The position numbers were made by a program, and so were the translations under genes. Below, one piece after another: positions 15,198 through 21,953 of a stretch of 37,478 nucleotides of DNA. Position 1 is the first letter of the stretch. Each line of letters begins with the position of its first letter. Source of the DNA: Desulfobacterales bacterium. Lineage in GTDB: Bacteria > Desulfobacterota > Desulfobacteria > Desulfobacterales > JARGFK01. The notes under the pieces are model-generated. The model was not told where the DNA came from, did not search any database, and saw only the letters and a program-made list of their open reading frames with translations. The stretch is taken from contig JARGFK010000040.1 of the NCBI GenBank assembly GCA_029211065.1, positions 1-37,478 on the forward strand, in the 5' to 3' direction.

Positions 15198-17396
15198 ATG
15201 CCAGTAAAAACCAAAGGTGCGCTAACCCGTCGCAGGTTCATGCAGCTTACCGGCGCGGCTGCTGCCGGGGCGGCTGTCGGCGGCCAATCCCGGATCTTGC
15301 ATGCGCTGGTATCCAAAACAGCAGGAGATTCCAAAGCGCGCATTGAAAGGAAATTCTCCATCTGCGACATGTGCTTAAACAAGTGCGGTCTGATTGCCCG
15401 GGTGGACCCATACGGTGTGGTCAAAAAACTGGACCCCAATCCGAAGTTCTTAAAATCCCGGGGCATGCTGTGTGCCCGGGGCAATGCCGGCATCCAGCAG
15501 CTCTATGACCCCGACCGGCTGAAATATCCCCTCCTCAGAAAAGGAGAAAGGGGCCAGGGCCGTTGGCAGCGACTCACATGGGACCAGGCCCTGGACCATG
15601 CCGCTGAACAGCTGGGGCGCATCGCCGAAAAGTACACCCGCTGCGGCGTTCTGTTTATGGCCGGATCCGACCTTCAATCCACATTTGTCCACCGCTTTGC
15701 CAATGTCTTTGGATCGTACAATGTCGTATCGCATGAATCCAACTGCCTCTTGAGCCTCAACCGGGCATTTCTGGACACATATGGCGAAATCCCGATTCCC
15801 GACATGCTCAACTGCAAATATGTCATCATGGCCGGCGCCAACCGCTTCGAGGCTTTGGTTACACCGGACAGCATCGATCTGATGACGGCCATGCAGAACG
15901 GCTGCAAGCTGGTGGTCCTTGATCCCCGCTTTACCAAAACAGCGGCCCTGGCGAGCGAATGGTTCCCGATCCGGCCGGGGACCGACATGGCCTTTTTCCT
16001 GGCCATTGCACATGTATTGATCACTGAAAAACTGTACGATCCCAAGTTCATTGCCGAAAAAACATTCGGTATCGAACAGCTCAGCGCCCATGTCAAACCC
16101 TACCCGCCGGAATGGGCTGAAAAAGAATGCGAAATCCCGGCCGGCGATATTCGCCGCATGGCACGGGACCTGGCTGCAGCCGCGCCTGCGGCCATGGTCT
16201 ATCCGGGACGCAGAAGCTCCGACTACGAAAACTCCACTCAGATCCGCCGATCCTTTGCCATTGTCAATGCGCTCCTGGGAAACTGGGATCGCCCCGGCGG
16301 CCTGACGGCGGCCAGAAAAATCGGCATCAAATCCGTGCCCTATGATCCGCCCTTTTATGAGGACAACCCCGAAAAAAGGATCGATGCCGACCGGTCCGTG
16401 ATGATGTTCGAGGAGGAGGGCTCTTTTAAGCACGCCCGGGATGCCGTCATTGAAGGAAAGCCTTATCCGGTCAAAGGTTTTTTCACCTATAAGATCAACC
16501 CCATGCAAACCGGCGCCAACCGCAGCAAAACCATCGAAATGATCCACACGCTCGATTTCATGATGACCGTGGATATCGCCATGAGCGACACCGCCTGGAT
16601 GGCGGATCTGGTCTTGCCGGCCCCCAGCTATCTCGAAAGAGAGGACCCGGTGTCTGCGCTGCAGGGTTCTTCGGCCTGCGCCTGTATGGTCATGCGCGAT
16701 CCGGTGGTTCCGGCGCTGTTTGAATCCAGACCGGTTTTCTGGATTGTCACCGAGCTTTCCAAGCGCCTGGGCTTGGGTGAGCACTTCAACTACACCCTGG
16801 CGGACTACCGCAAAAAACAGCTGGAAGAGCTGCCCGATGCCATGGATGCCCTGCTGAAAGACGGCGTTTATTACAATCCCGGCAAGCTCTATGGCGTCTA
16901 TGAAGGCAAGGTTTTTAAAACCCTTTCAAAAAAAATTGAAATTTACAACCAGCGTTATGCTGACGCCGGCATCGATCCACTGCCGGTATACCAACCCCCC
17001 CAGCAGGTTCCTGAAGGAAAGTTTCGCATCGTGGTGGGACGCAACGCTTATATCACCCAGGGCTCTTCCACCAATAATGAACTGCTGCACGAACTGCTGC
17101 CTGAAAACGCCCTGTGGATACACCCCAAACCGGCCGGCCGGCTGGGAATCAAGCAGGGCGATTCCGTCGCGGTTACCAGCCCGGTAGGCAAAGGCATCCT
17201 CAAGGCTCATGTCACCCAGGAAACCCGCCCCGATACGGTTTATATGGATTCCGGGTACGGCGCCCTGTCAAAGGGCCTGACCCATGTTTTCGGCCGGGGA
17301 GCTTGCATTGCAGACATCCTTGAAGACTATAACGATAAGATTTCAGGGAATATGGCCATGCATCAAACCATGGTCACGGTCAGAAAGATAAAATAG
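15198..17396 (+). CDS. Molybdopterin oxidoreductase catalytic subunit, PsrA/PhsA-like
   Basis: A 732-aa bis-MGD enzyme exported by Tat (TRRRFMQLTGAAAAGAAVGG). CDMCLNKC plus the later MLCARGN gives the four cysteines of the N-terminal [4Fe-4S] cluster. SHESNCLLS places a Cys at the Mo-ligand position, as in polysulfide/thiosulfate reductase (PsrA/PhsA) and not Ser (DMSO reductase) or Asp (NarG). The C-terminal domain shows the MGD-binding pattern, with GRNAYITQGSSTNNELL. The start at 15198 (ATG) follows GGAG with eight bases between; the TTG at 15192 is rejected. Likely substrates are polysulfide, thiosulfate or tetrathionate, but related enzymes also handle arsenate or arsenite, so the substrate is open. 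The chaperone is probably the TorD-like protein at 19804. Confidence 0.9.
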   Translation: MPVKTKGALTRRRFMQLTGAAAAGAAVGGQSRILHALVSKTAGDSKARIERKFSICDMCLNKCGLIARVDPYGVVKKLDPNPKFLKSRGMLCARGNAGIQQLYDPDRLKYPLLRKGERGQGRWQRLTWDQALDHAAEQLGRIAEKYTRCGVLFMAGSDLQSTFVHRFANVFGSYNVVSHESNCLLSLNRAFLDTYGEIPIPDMLNCKYVIMAGANRFEALVTPDSIDLMTAMQNGCKLVVLDPRFTKTAALASEWFPIRPGTDMAFFLAIAHVLITEKLYDPKFIAEKTFGIEQLSAHVKPYPPEWAEKECEIPAGDIRRMARDLAAAAPAAMVYPGRRSSDYENSTQIRRSFAIVNALLGNWDRPGGLTAARKIGIKSVPYDPPFYEDNPEKRIDADRSVMMFEEEGSFKHARDAVIEGKPYPVKGFFTYKINPMQTGANRSKTIEMIHTLDFMMTVDIAMSDTAWMADLVLPAPSYLEREDPVSALQGSSACACMVMRDPVVPALFESRPVFWIVTELSKRLGLGEHFNYTLADYRKKQLEELPDAMDALLKDGVYYNPGKLYGVYEGKVFKTLSKKIEIYNQRYADAGIDPLPVYQPPQQVPEGKFRIVVGRNAYITQGSSTNNELLHELLPENALWIHPKPAGRLGIKQGDSVAVTSPVGKGILKAHVTQETRPDTVYMDSGYGALSKGLTHVFGRGACIADILEDYNDKISGNMAMHQTMVTVRKIK

Positions 17397-17409
17397 AAGG
17401 AAGTTGCCC

Positions 17410-18045
17410 ATGAGCCAGGACCGATCGAAACGATATGCCATTGTGATTGACACCTTTAAATGTTTTGACTGCAAGGCCTGCATGATTGCCTGCAAGGTTG
17501 AAAACAACGTTCCCAAAGGTTTCTGGCGAAACTGGGTCCGGCATACCGGCGGAATCGGCGGCCGCAGAACCCAGTACCAGCCCGGCCAGTGCATGCAGTG
17601 CGACAAACCGTCCTGTGTATCGGCCTGCCCGGTGAACGCCACTTACAAGCAGTCTAACGGCATCGTGGCCATCGATCCGACCAAATGCATCGGCTGCGGC
17701 AATTGCGTCACAGCCTGCCCCTACGGCGCCCGCTATCGCAACCCTGCCAGCCGCTTCGCCGATAAATGTGATTTTTGTCAGCACCGCTTAAGCCGTGGAG
17801 AAGAACCGGCCTGCGTCGAGACCTGTCCCACCCGGGCCCGCACTTTCGGAGATCTGAATGATCCCACAAGCACAATCAGCGAACTGGTCAAGCATAAAAA
17901 ACTGGTACAGGTGATCAACCCCAAAATAGATACCCAACCGGGAATCTTATATTTTTCAGGGACGCTGCCCCTGGACTGGCCGGTGGAACCGACCCTGCCT
18001 GGCGGTATCCATATGCCGGAAAAATTCTGGAAAACGTCGGAATGA
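17410..18045 (+). CDS. [4Fe-4S] electron-transfer subunit, PsrB/DmsB-like
   Basis: A 211-aa protein with four ferredoxin cysteine groups (CFDCKACMIAC, CMQCDKPSCVSAC, CIGCGNCVTAC and CDFCQHRLSRGEEPACVETC), the standard arrangement in PsrB, DmsB and NrfC. It has no signal peptide, so it should be exported by riding on the Tat signal of the molybdoenzyme encoded 13 bases upstream. The start at 17410 (ATGAGC) follows AAGGAAG; the TTG at 17404 is less likely. The C-terminus (LDWPVEPTLPGGIHMPEKFW) is typical of this subunit. It receives or donates electrons at the molybdoenzyme and should contact the NrfD domain or the cytochromes. Confidence 0.92.
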   Translation: MSQDRSKRYAIVIDTFKCFDCKACMIACKVENNVPKGFWRNWVRHTGGIGGRRTQYQPGQCMQCDKPSCVSACPVNATYKQSNGIVAIDPTKCIGCGNCVTACPYGARYRNPASRFADKCDFCQHRLSRGEEPACVETCPTRARTFGDLNDPTSTISELVKHKKLVQVINPKIDTQPGILYFSGTLPLDWPVEPTLPGGIHMPEKFWKTSE

Positions 18046-18129
18046 TTTACGTTCGAAAAGGGTCCGGCTGAAATGACCCGATTCTGATAATTGGTCAATC
18101 ATTATTTTAACAACAAAAGGAGGTAACGT

Positions 18130-19272
18130 ATGATGAGTAACAGCAGAATGAACTGGCTTCCCCTGCTCATAGTGATCGTCTTGGCTATGGGACTTGGGAA
18201 CGCCGCCATTGCCGCTGCTTCCGCGGAAGCCGGCAGTGTACAGACCGAAGCATGGATGTTCCATGACATTGTGACGGTTGAATTTGTGCAGCCGTATGTG
18301 AAAGTGCCCCCGCCTGAAAACGCCCTGCTCATTGATTCCAGGCCGAAACGGGCAAAATATGACAAGGGACACATCCCCATGGCAATCAATATTCCCGACA
18401 GTCAGTTTGAAAAAATGACCGACAAGCTGCCCCAGGATAAAGACACCCTTTTGATTTTCTATTGTGAAGGGATGAAGTGAAAGCTGAGCCACAACTCAGC
18501 CTGGAAGGCTGAAAAGCTCGGATACAAAAACGTCAAAGTCTTTGCCGAAGGATTCCCCAAATGGGAGAAAGTTCAAGGCAACTATCCGGCGATATCTACG
18601 GATTACATGAAAAAACTGATCGACACCAAGGCCGATATGGTCTTGGTGGACTCACGACCCAAACGTTCAATGTACGACAAGGGCCATATTCCCACTGCCA
18701 TCAGCATCCCTGACAGCGAGTTCGACAAGTTAAAAGACCAGCTGCCTCAGGACAAGGAAAAACAGCTGATTTTTTACTGTGAAGGGTTTAAATGCAAATT
18801 GAGCCATAATTCCGCCGCCAAGGCCATTGGGCTCGGCTACAAGAACGTAGCCGTCTATGCGGCCGGTTACCCTGCCTGGAAAACGCTTGATGCCGATTCT
18901 GCTGAAGAAGCAAAAAAAATGGCCGCTTCGATCAAACCCGGCAAGGAGGAAGGGAGTATCGATGTGGCCGTGTTTGAAACTATCATCGAAGAAAAACCGG
19001 AAAGCATCATTCTGATCGATGTCCGCGACCCGGATGAGTTTAAAGCCGGCAGTTTCGAGACCGCCATTAACGTCCCCACCGACAAACTGGAAGAAAAGAT
19101 CAAAACCCTGTCGGAAGAAAAGCCGGTCGTCTTCATCTGTTCAACCGGCGCCAGAAGCGGCGAGGCCTATTATATGGTCAAAGACCTGCGTCCGAAATTC
19201 AAGGATGTATATTATCTGGAAGCAGAGTTGACTTTCAACAAAGACGGCTCACATAAAATAACCAAAAAATAA
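18130..19272 (+). CDS. Exported three-domain rhodanese with in-frame TGA read as selenocysteine (Sec117)
   Basis: Read through the TGA at 18478-18480 this gene encodes 380 aa: a signal peptide (about 1-30), two closely related rhodanese domains and a third, more divergent one. Domain 1 reads YCEGMK-TGA-KLSHNSA; domain 2 reads YCEGFKCKLSHNSA, so the TGA aligns exactly with Cys222. The sequence after the TGA stays homologous to domain 2 (LGYKNVKVFAEGFPKWE against LGYKNVAVYAAGYPAWK), which rules out a normal stop. Active-site cysteines are Cys112, Cys217 and Cys337 (FICSTGARSG). The SD is AGGAGG. The TGA is followed at 18486-18519 by a SECIS-like hairpin. Rhodaneses move sulfane sulfur; this one should work in the periplasm with the molybdoenzyme system. 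If the TGA were a stop, only a 116-aa truncated first domain would be made. Confidence 0.85.
18478..18480 (+). other. Putative selenocysteine codon (TGA) in rhodanese domain 1
   Basis: This in-frame TGA follows GGG-ATG-AAG and precedes AAG-CTG-AGC. In the second domain of the same protein the matching codon is TGC (18793-18795). The neighbouring rhodanese gene has TGA at the same alignment position. Recoding as Sec is inferred from these alignments and the following hairpin. Confidence 0.82.
18486..18519 (+). promoter_or_regulatory. Bacterial SECIS-like hairpin downstream of the TGA at 18478
   Basis: The upper stem TCAGCC (18496-18501) pairs fully with GGCTGA (18507-18512) around the loop TGGAA, whose second base is G, as bacterial SECIS elements require. 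A lower stem GAGC (18486-18489) with GCTC (18516-18519) adds four pairs. The loop begins 21 bases after the TGA, within the usual window. A competing hairpin, GCTGAG (18483-18488) with CTCAGC (18495-18500), is also possible. Confidence 0.6.
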
Positions 19273-19286
19273 CCGTAAAACATATC

Positions 19287-19327
19287 CCTGGCTCCGGCAC
19301 ATAAATCAACATGCCGCCGGAGCCAGG
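19287..19327 (+). other. Intercistronic 12-bp hairpin between the two rhodanese genes
   Basis: CCTGGCTCCGGC (19287-19298) and GCCGGAGCCAGG (19316-19327) are perfectly complementary around a 17-base loop. No T-run follows, so it is not a classical intrinsic terminator. It may stabilise the upstream mRNA or reduce transcription into the second rhodanese gene. Confidence 0.55.
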
Positions 19328-19347
19328 CACTTGGCATTGTCGACACG

Positions 19348-19821
19348 ATGAAACTTTTGCAGACTCTGAAAGGCTTTTTTGTCCTGATCATCCTTTGCGG
19401 ATATGTTCCCGGCGCCGGGGCCGCTGAAAATTCCGTATGGTGGGAAAGGGCCGAAATTGTCGCCCGGCAGGAAGGCTATCATCTCGTTACGCTACAACAG
19501 CTCCAGGCGCTCTATGGCACACAACAAAATTTCCTGATTGTCGATGTCCGGCCGGACTACGAATTTAAGGAAGGCCATCTACCCCGGGCCATCCAGATCG
19601 AATTCAGTCCCGCTGACCGGTACAATCTGAAACCCGACAAGCGAGACCGTTTTGAAAGCGTCCTCGGTTCGGATAAAAACCGCAGGATTATTATTTACTG
19701 CCTGAACTACAACTGAGCCCGGAGCGAAATTGCCGTCTACTGGGCCGTGCGCCTGGGTTATAAAGATGTCAGCAGGTTTGTCGCCGGTTACCAGGGGTGG
19801 ATCTCAGTTCCGCTCCCATAG
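19348..19821 (+). CDS. Exported single-domain rhodanese with in-frame TGA read as selenocysteine (Sec123)
   Basis: Read through the TGA at 19714-19716 the product has 157 aa and ends at TAG 19819-19821. It has a signal peptide (LKGFFVLIILCGYVPGAGA) and one rhodanese domain: LIVDVRPDYEFKEGHLPRA, then IIYCLNYN-TGA-ARSEIAVYWA and LGYKDVSRFVAGYQGW, the typical C-terminal end of the fold. Active-site Cys118 and Sec123 are five residues apart, the same spacing as Cys112/Sec117 and Cys217/Cys222 in the upstream protein. Stopping at the TGA would delete the last helix and strand that every rhodanese needs. A hairpin with GT in its loop follows at 19740-19756. The final 18 bases overlap the end of the convergent torD-like gene. 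No strong ribosome-binding site is seen. Confidence 0.8.
19714..19716 (+). other. Putative selenocysteine codon (TGA) in the single-domain rhodanese
   Basis: The in-frame TGA follows AAC-TAC-AAC and precedes GCC-CGG-AGC. It stands at the Cys+5 position that is Cys or TGA in the neighbouring rhodanese domains. The frame continues with rhodanese sequence for 34 more codons before TAG. Confidence 0.78.
19740..19756 (+). promoter_or_regulatory. Bacterial SECIS-like hairpin downstream of the TGA at 19714
   Basis: CTGGGC (19740-19745) pairs with GCCTGG (19751-19756) through four Watson-Crick and two G-T pairs around the loop CGTGC, which has G at position two followed by T as in well-studied bacterial SECIS loops. 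The loop begins 29 bases after the TGA, inside the usual range. The stem is weaker than that of the upstream gene. Confidence 0.42.
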
Positions 19822-20472
19822 CTTCCCGCTTCCAAAACCGGCAACCCAATCTAATATCAAGACCAGCAGACGGGATGCCAGCGGATAGAAACGGCAGGCG
19901 GTTTCCTGCTGCAGCCGCCCGGCAAATACAGAAACCCACGGCAGCATCGTCCCGGCGGCAAAAGATCCGGCTTCATATAAAACGGACCCCTTTGGGCGGC
20001 TCCCGCTTTTGTCCAGCAGAAAATAAAGATATTCCATCTCAATGCAAAGATGGTCCGGCGGTTCGGTTATTGTTTCCGCAAGGGTTAAACCGCTGGATTC
20101 AAACCTATTTTTCATTTTAACGGCTGAAGCACCCATCAGGGGTGCGTTTTCGTATTCATAGCAGGACTGATAAAGCGGTGCCTGAATGCCTCCCTTGGCG
20201 TTGATAAAGAGCCGGACGAACGTTTCTGCCAGCTGGCGGCAAAGCAGATCGGCATCACCGAAATCTTCTGGAAAGGCCTTTATCTTCTGCAGGGGATCGG
20301 CGAACTCACCGGTCATAGCCGGTTTAAGATTTTCAAACGGAAGGAAAAAGGAGCCCGCTTTCATTGCCGCGCAATCGTCGGGATCCGGCCCCCAGAATAT
20401 TCGGCATATCGTCTTGATGGCGGACAGAAGGTCCTCTTGATGACGCCGGGATAATGCGGATGCTGTTTTCAT
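19804..20472 (-). CDS. TorD/DmsD-family molybdoenzyme chaperone
   Basis: A 222-aa all-helical cytoplasmic protein of the TorD/NarJ type. The pattern EMEYLYFLL in the middle and LPWVSVFAGRLQQETACRFYPLA towards the C-terminus matches the family's E-x-x-Y...FL and hPWhxxFxxxl...YxxhA signatures. Such chaperones bind the Tat signal of a bis-MGD enzyme and help cofactor insertion before export; the obvious client is the PsrA/PhsA-like protein at 15198, whose operon converges on this gene from the opposite strand. The two 3' ends overlap by 18 bases if the second rhodanese reads through its TGA. Its promoter would lie in the 128-base gap shared with the divergent FmdE-like gene. Confidence 0.82.
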   Translation of the reverse strand: MKTASALSRRHQEDLLSAIKTICRIFWGPDPDDCAAMKAGSFFLPFENLKPAMTGEFADPLQKIKAFPEDFGDADLLCRQLAETFVRLFINAKGGIQAPLYQSCYEYENAPLMGASAVKMKNRFESSGLTLAETITEPPDHLCIEMEYLYFLLDKSGSRPKGSVLYEAGSFAAGTMLPWVSVFAGRLQQETACRFYPLASRLLVLILDWVAGFGSGKLWERN

Positions 20473-20600
20473 TAAACCACTCAGTTGGAGTTGTTTGGAT
20501 TTGGGGTTTGAATTTTAACTCATATCTTAGTATACATGTGGTTAAAGTACCGGCACAGGTTTAAATCGGCACATACAAAGGACAAGGGATCGCTATACTT

Positions 20601-21182
20601 ATGGATGTTGATACACCTTCTTTTACTATCTGCGGCCGCTCACCGCAAGAATTTTTAGATGCCATCGAAAACTTCCACGGATGGAAAGCCCCCGGCATCG
20701 TCCTGGGCGGGTTTATGGTTGACTGGGCCCGGGAACTTTTCGGACCGGACGTTGAAGCCGACGCCATCGTGGAAACCACCCACTGCCTGCCGGATGCCGT
20801 CCAGCTGTTTACGCCGTGCACCTTCGGCAACGGCTGGCTGAAGGTTCTGGATTGGGACAAGTTTGCCTTAAGCCTGTACGACCGATACAGCCTGAGCGGG
20901 TACCGGGTCTGGCTGGATCTTGAGAAAACCCGCGCGGTAACCGACCTTTACGACTGGTATATGCGCCGGAAACCCAAAAAAGACCTGCCCCTGGATGTAT
21001 TGCTCAACGCTATTTTCACGGCACGACGATCCATTTTATCATCACGGACTATCCGAATGAAACAACTTTACCAACGTAAGAAGAAGGGACAAATTGAGAT
21101 CTGCTCCGGATGCGGGGAAGCATACCCCGCCGCCCAGGGCCCCCGATGCACGGCCTGTCAGGGTGAAGGATACTTTGAATAA
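20601..21182 (+). CDS. FmdE-like protein with C-terminal zinc ribbon
   Basis: A 193-aa protein. The N-terminal part reads FHGWKAPGIVLGGFMVDWA, which aligns with the FHGHxCPGLxxGxRxA signature of FmdE (a protein found in molybdenum formylmethanofuran dehydrogenase operons and near other molybdoenzymes), but the usual second His and the Cys are replaced by Trp and Ala. TPCTFGNGWLKVLDWDKFAL corresponds to the family's second signature. The C-terminus carries CSGCGEAYPAAQGPRCTAC, a four-cysteine zinc ribbon. FmdE biochemistry is not settled, though a metal-binding or molybdenum-cofactor-related role is often supposed. It is next to the TorD-like gene, consistent with a link to the molybdoenzyme operon. 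Confidence 0.75.
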   Translation: MDVDTPSFTICGRSPQEFLDAIENFHGWKAPGIVLGGFMVDWARELFGPDVEADAIVETTHCLPDAVQLFTPCTFGNGWLKVLDWDKFALSLYDRYSLSGYRVWLDLEKTRAVTDLYDWYMRRKPKKDLPLDVLLNAIFTARRSILSSRTIRMKQLYQRKKKGQIEICSGCGEAYPAAQGPRCTACQGEGYFE

Positions 21183-21230
21183 AAACTGACCCAAAACCAC
21201 CACAGCAAACATGTCAAACAAGGAGGGGTT

Positions 21231-21545
21231 ATGTATCTGCCGAAGATATATGAAAATTTTTCAACAAATTTTCCGGAAGTTTTCAAAGACTACAAGCAGC
21301 TGGGCATCTCCTGTCGGGATGCCGGCCCCCTGGACCCCAAAACGCAGAATCTTATCAAACTTGGGATTTCCATCGGCGCAAATTCCAGAGGCGCCATCAT
21401 GTCTCACACCCGAAAAGCGCTGTCATCCGGGGCTACCGCTGAAGAAATTATCCACAGCGTTCTGCTGGCGCTGACCACCACCGGTTTTCCGAACATGATT
21501 GCCGCCATGGGATATGTGAATGAGGTTCTAAAAGAAGACCCCTGA
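21231..21545 (+). CDS. AhpD-like (carboxymuconolactone decarboxylase family) protein without CxxC
   Basis: A 104-aa helical protein: LDPKTQNLIKLGISIGANSRGAIMSH followed by TRKALSSGATAEEIIHSVLLALTTTGFPNM matches the CMD/AhpD fold. In the redox-active members two cysteines (CxxC) precede the conserved His of the second helix. Here that segment is RGAIMSH, so no disulfide chemistry is expected, and the protein resembles the many uncharacterised CMD-like proteins. A very strong ribosome-binding site, AAGGAGGGG, precedes the ATG. It follows the FmdE-like gene by 48 bases and may share its transcript. Confidence 0.8.
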   Translation: MYLPKIYENFSTNFPEVFKDYKQLGISCRDAGPLDPKTQNLIKLGISIGANSRGAIMSHTRKALSSGATAEEIIHSVLLALTTTGFPNMIAAMGYVNEVLKEDP

Positions 21546-21752
21546 TTGGTATTTGGTTCCTGTATTTTTAAACCAAAAATACAAGGCAGTGCCGCTTAAC
21601 GCTGATCTATCCCTGACGACCAGGCTTTTCGTGTTGGAACAAACAGCCGTGGGAAGGGCGGAGAGGATCACGATGCGGATGAAAAATTTATTCCTGCCGC
21701 TTCGCGAGCCCTGTCGCCCTTGGCCCTCGGATTTCGCTGCAGCCGATCCTGT
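21546..21752. other. Intergenic region with an AT-rich hairpin
   Basis: No gene is supported here. TGTATTTTT (21561-21569) and AAAAATACA (21575-21583) form a perfect 9-base stem with a five-base loop 16 bases after the AhpD-like stop. It is AT-rich and lacks a following T-run, so a terminator role is only possible. The rest, up to the cold-shock gene end, shows no recognisable element. Confidence 0.35.
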
Positions 21753-21953
21753 CTAAACTTTTTGTACGTTCTTTGCCGACGGACCCCGCTCACCCTTTTC
21801 GACGTCAAAGGTGACCCGGTCCCCTTCAGCTAGTGTTTTGAATCCGGTCATGTTTATGGCGGAATGGTGAACAAATATATCTCCGCCTTCTTCCTGCTCG
21901 ATAAACCCGAAACCTTTTTTGTTGCTGAACCACTTTACCACGCCAGTCGCCAT
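21753..21953 (-). CDS. Cold-shock protein, CspA family
   Basis: A 66-aa single cold-shock domain that binds single-stranded RNA and DNA. RNP1 is KGFGFIEQ and RNP2 is DIFVHHSAI; the N-terminus [14 protein letters not shown] and the end [10 protein letters not shown] are standard. GAGGAGG just before ATGGCGACT decides the start at 21953 against the longer in-frame reading from 21980. Its first 19 bases overlap the end of a small upstream ORF on the same strand, which contains the ribosome-binding site, so translation of the two is probably coupled. Confidence 0.95.
   Translation of the reverse strand: MATGVVKWFSNKKGFGFIEQEEGGDIFVHHSAINMTGFKTLAEGDRVTFDVEKGERGPSAKNVQKV

Noticed and set aside
18607-19272. 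Separate two-domain rhodanese gene starting at ATG 18607
   Set aside because: No ribosome-binding site precedes it, it would lack a signal peptide, and the upstream sequence is homologous protein in the same frame up to and across the TGA.
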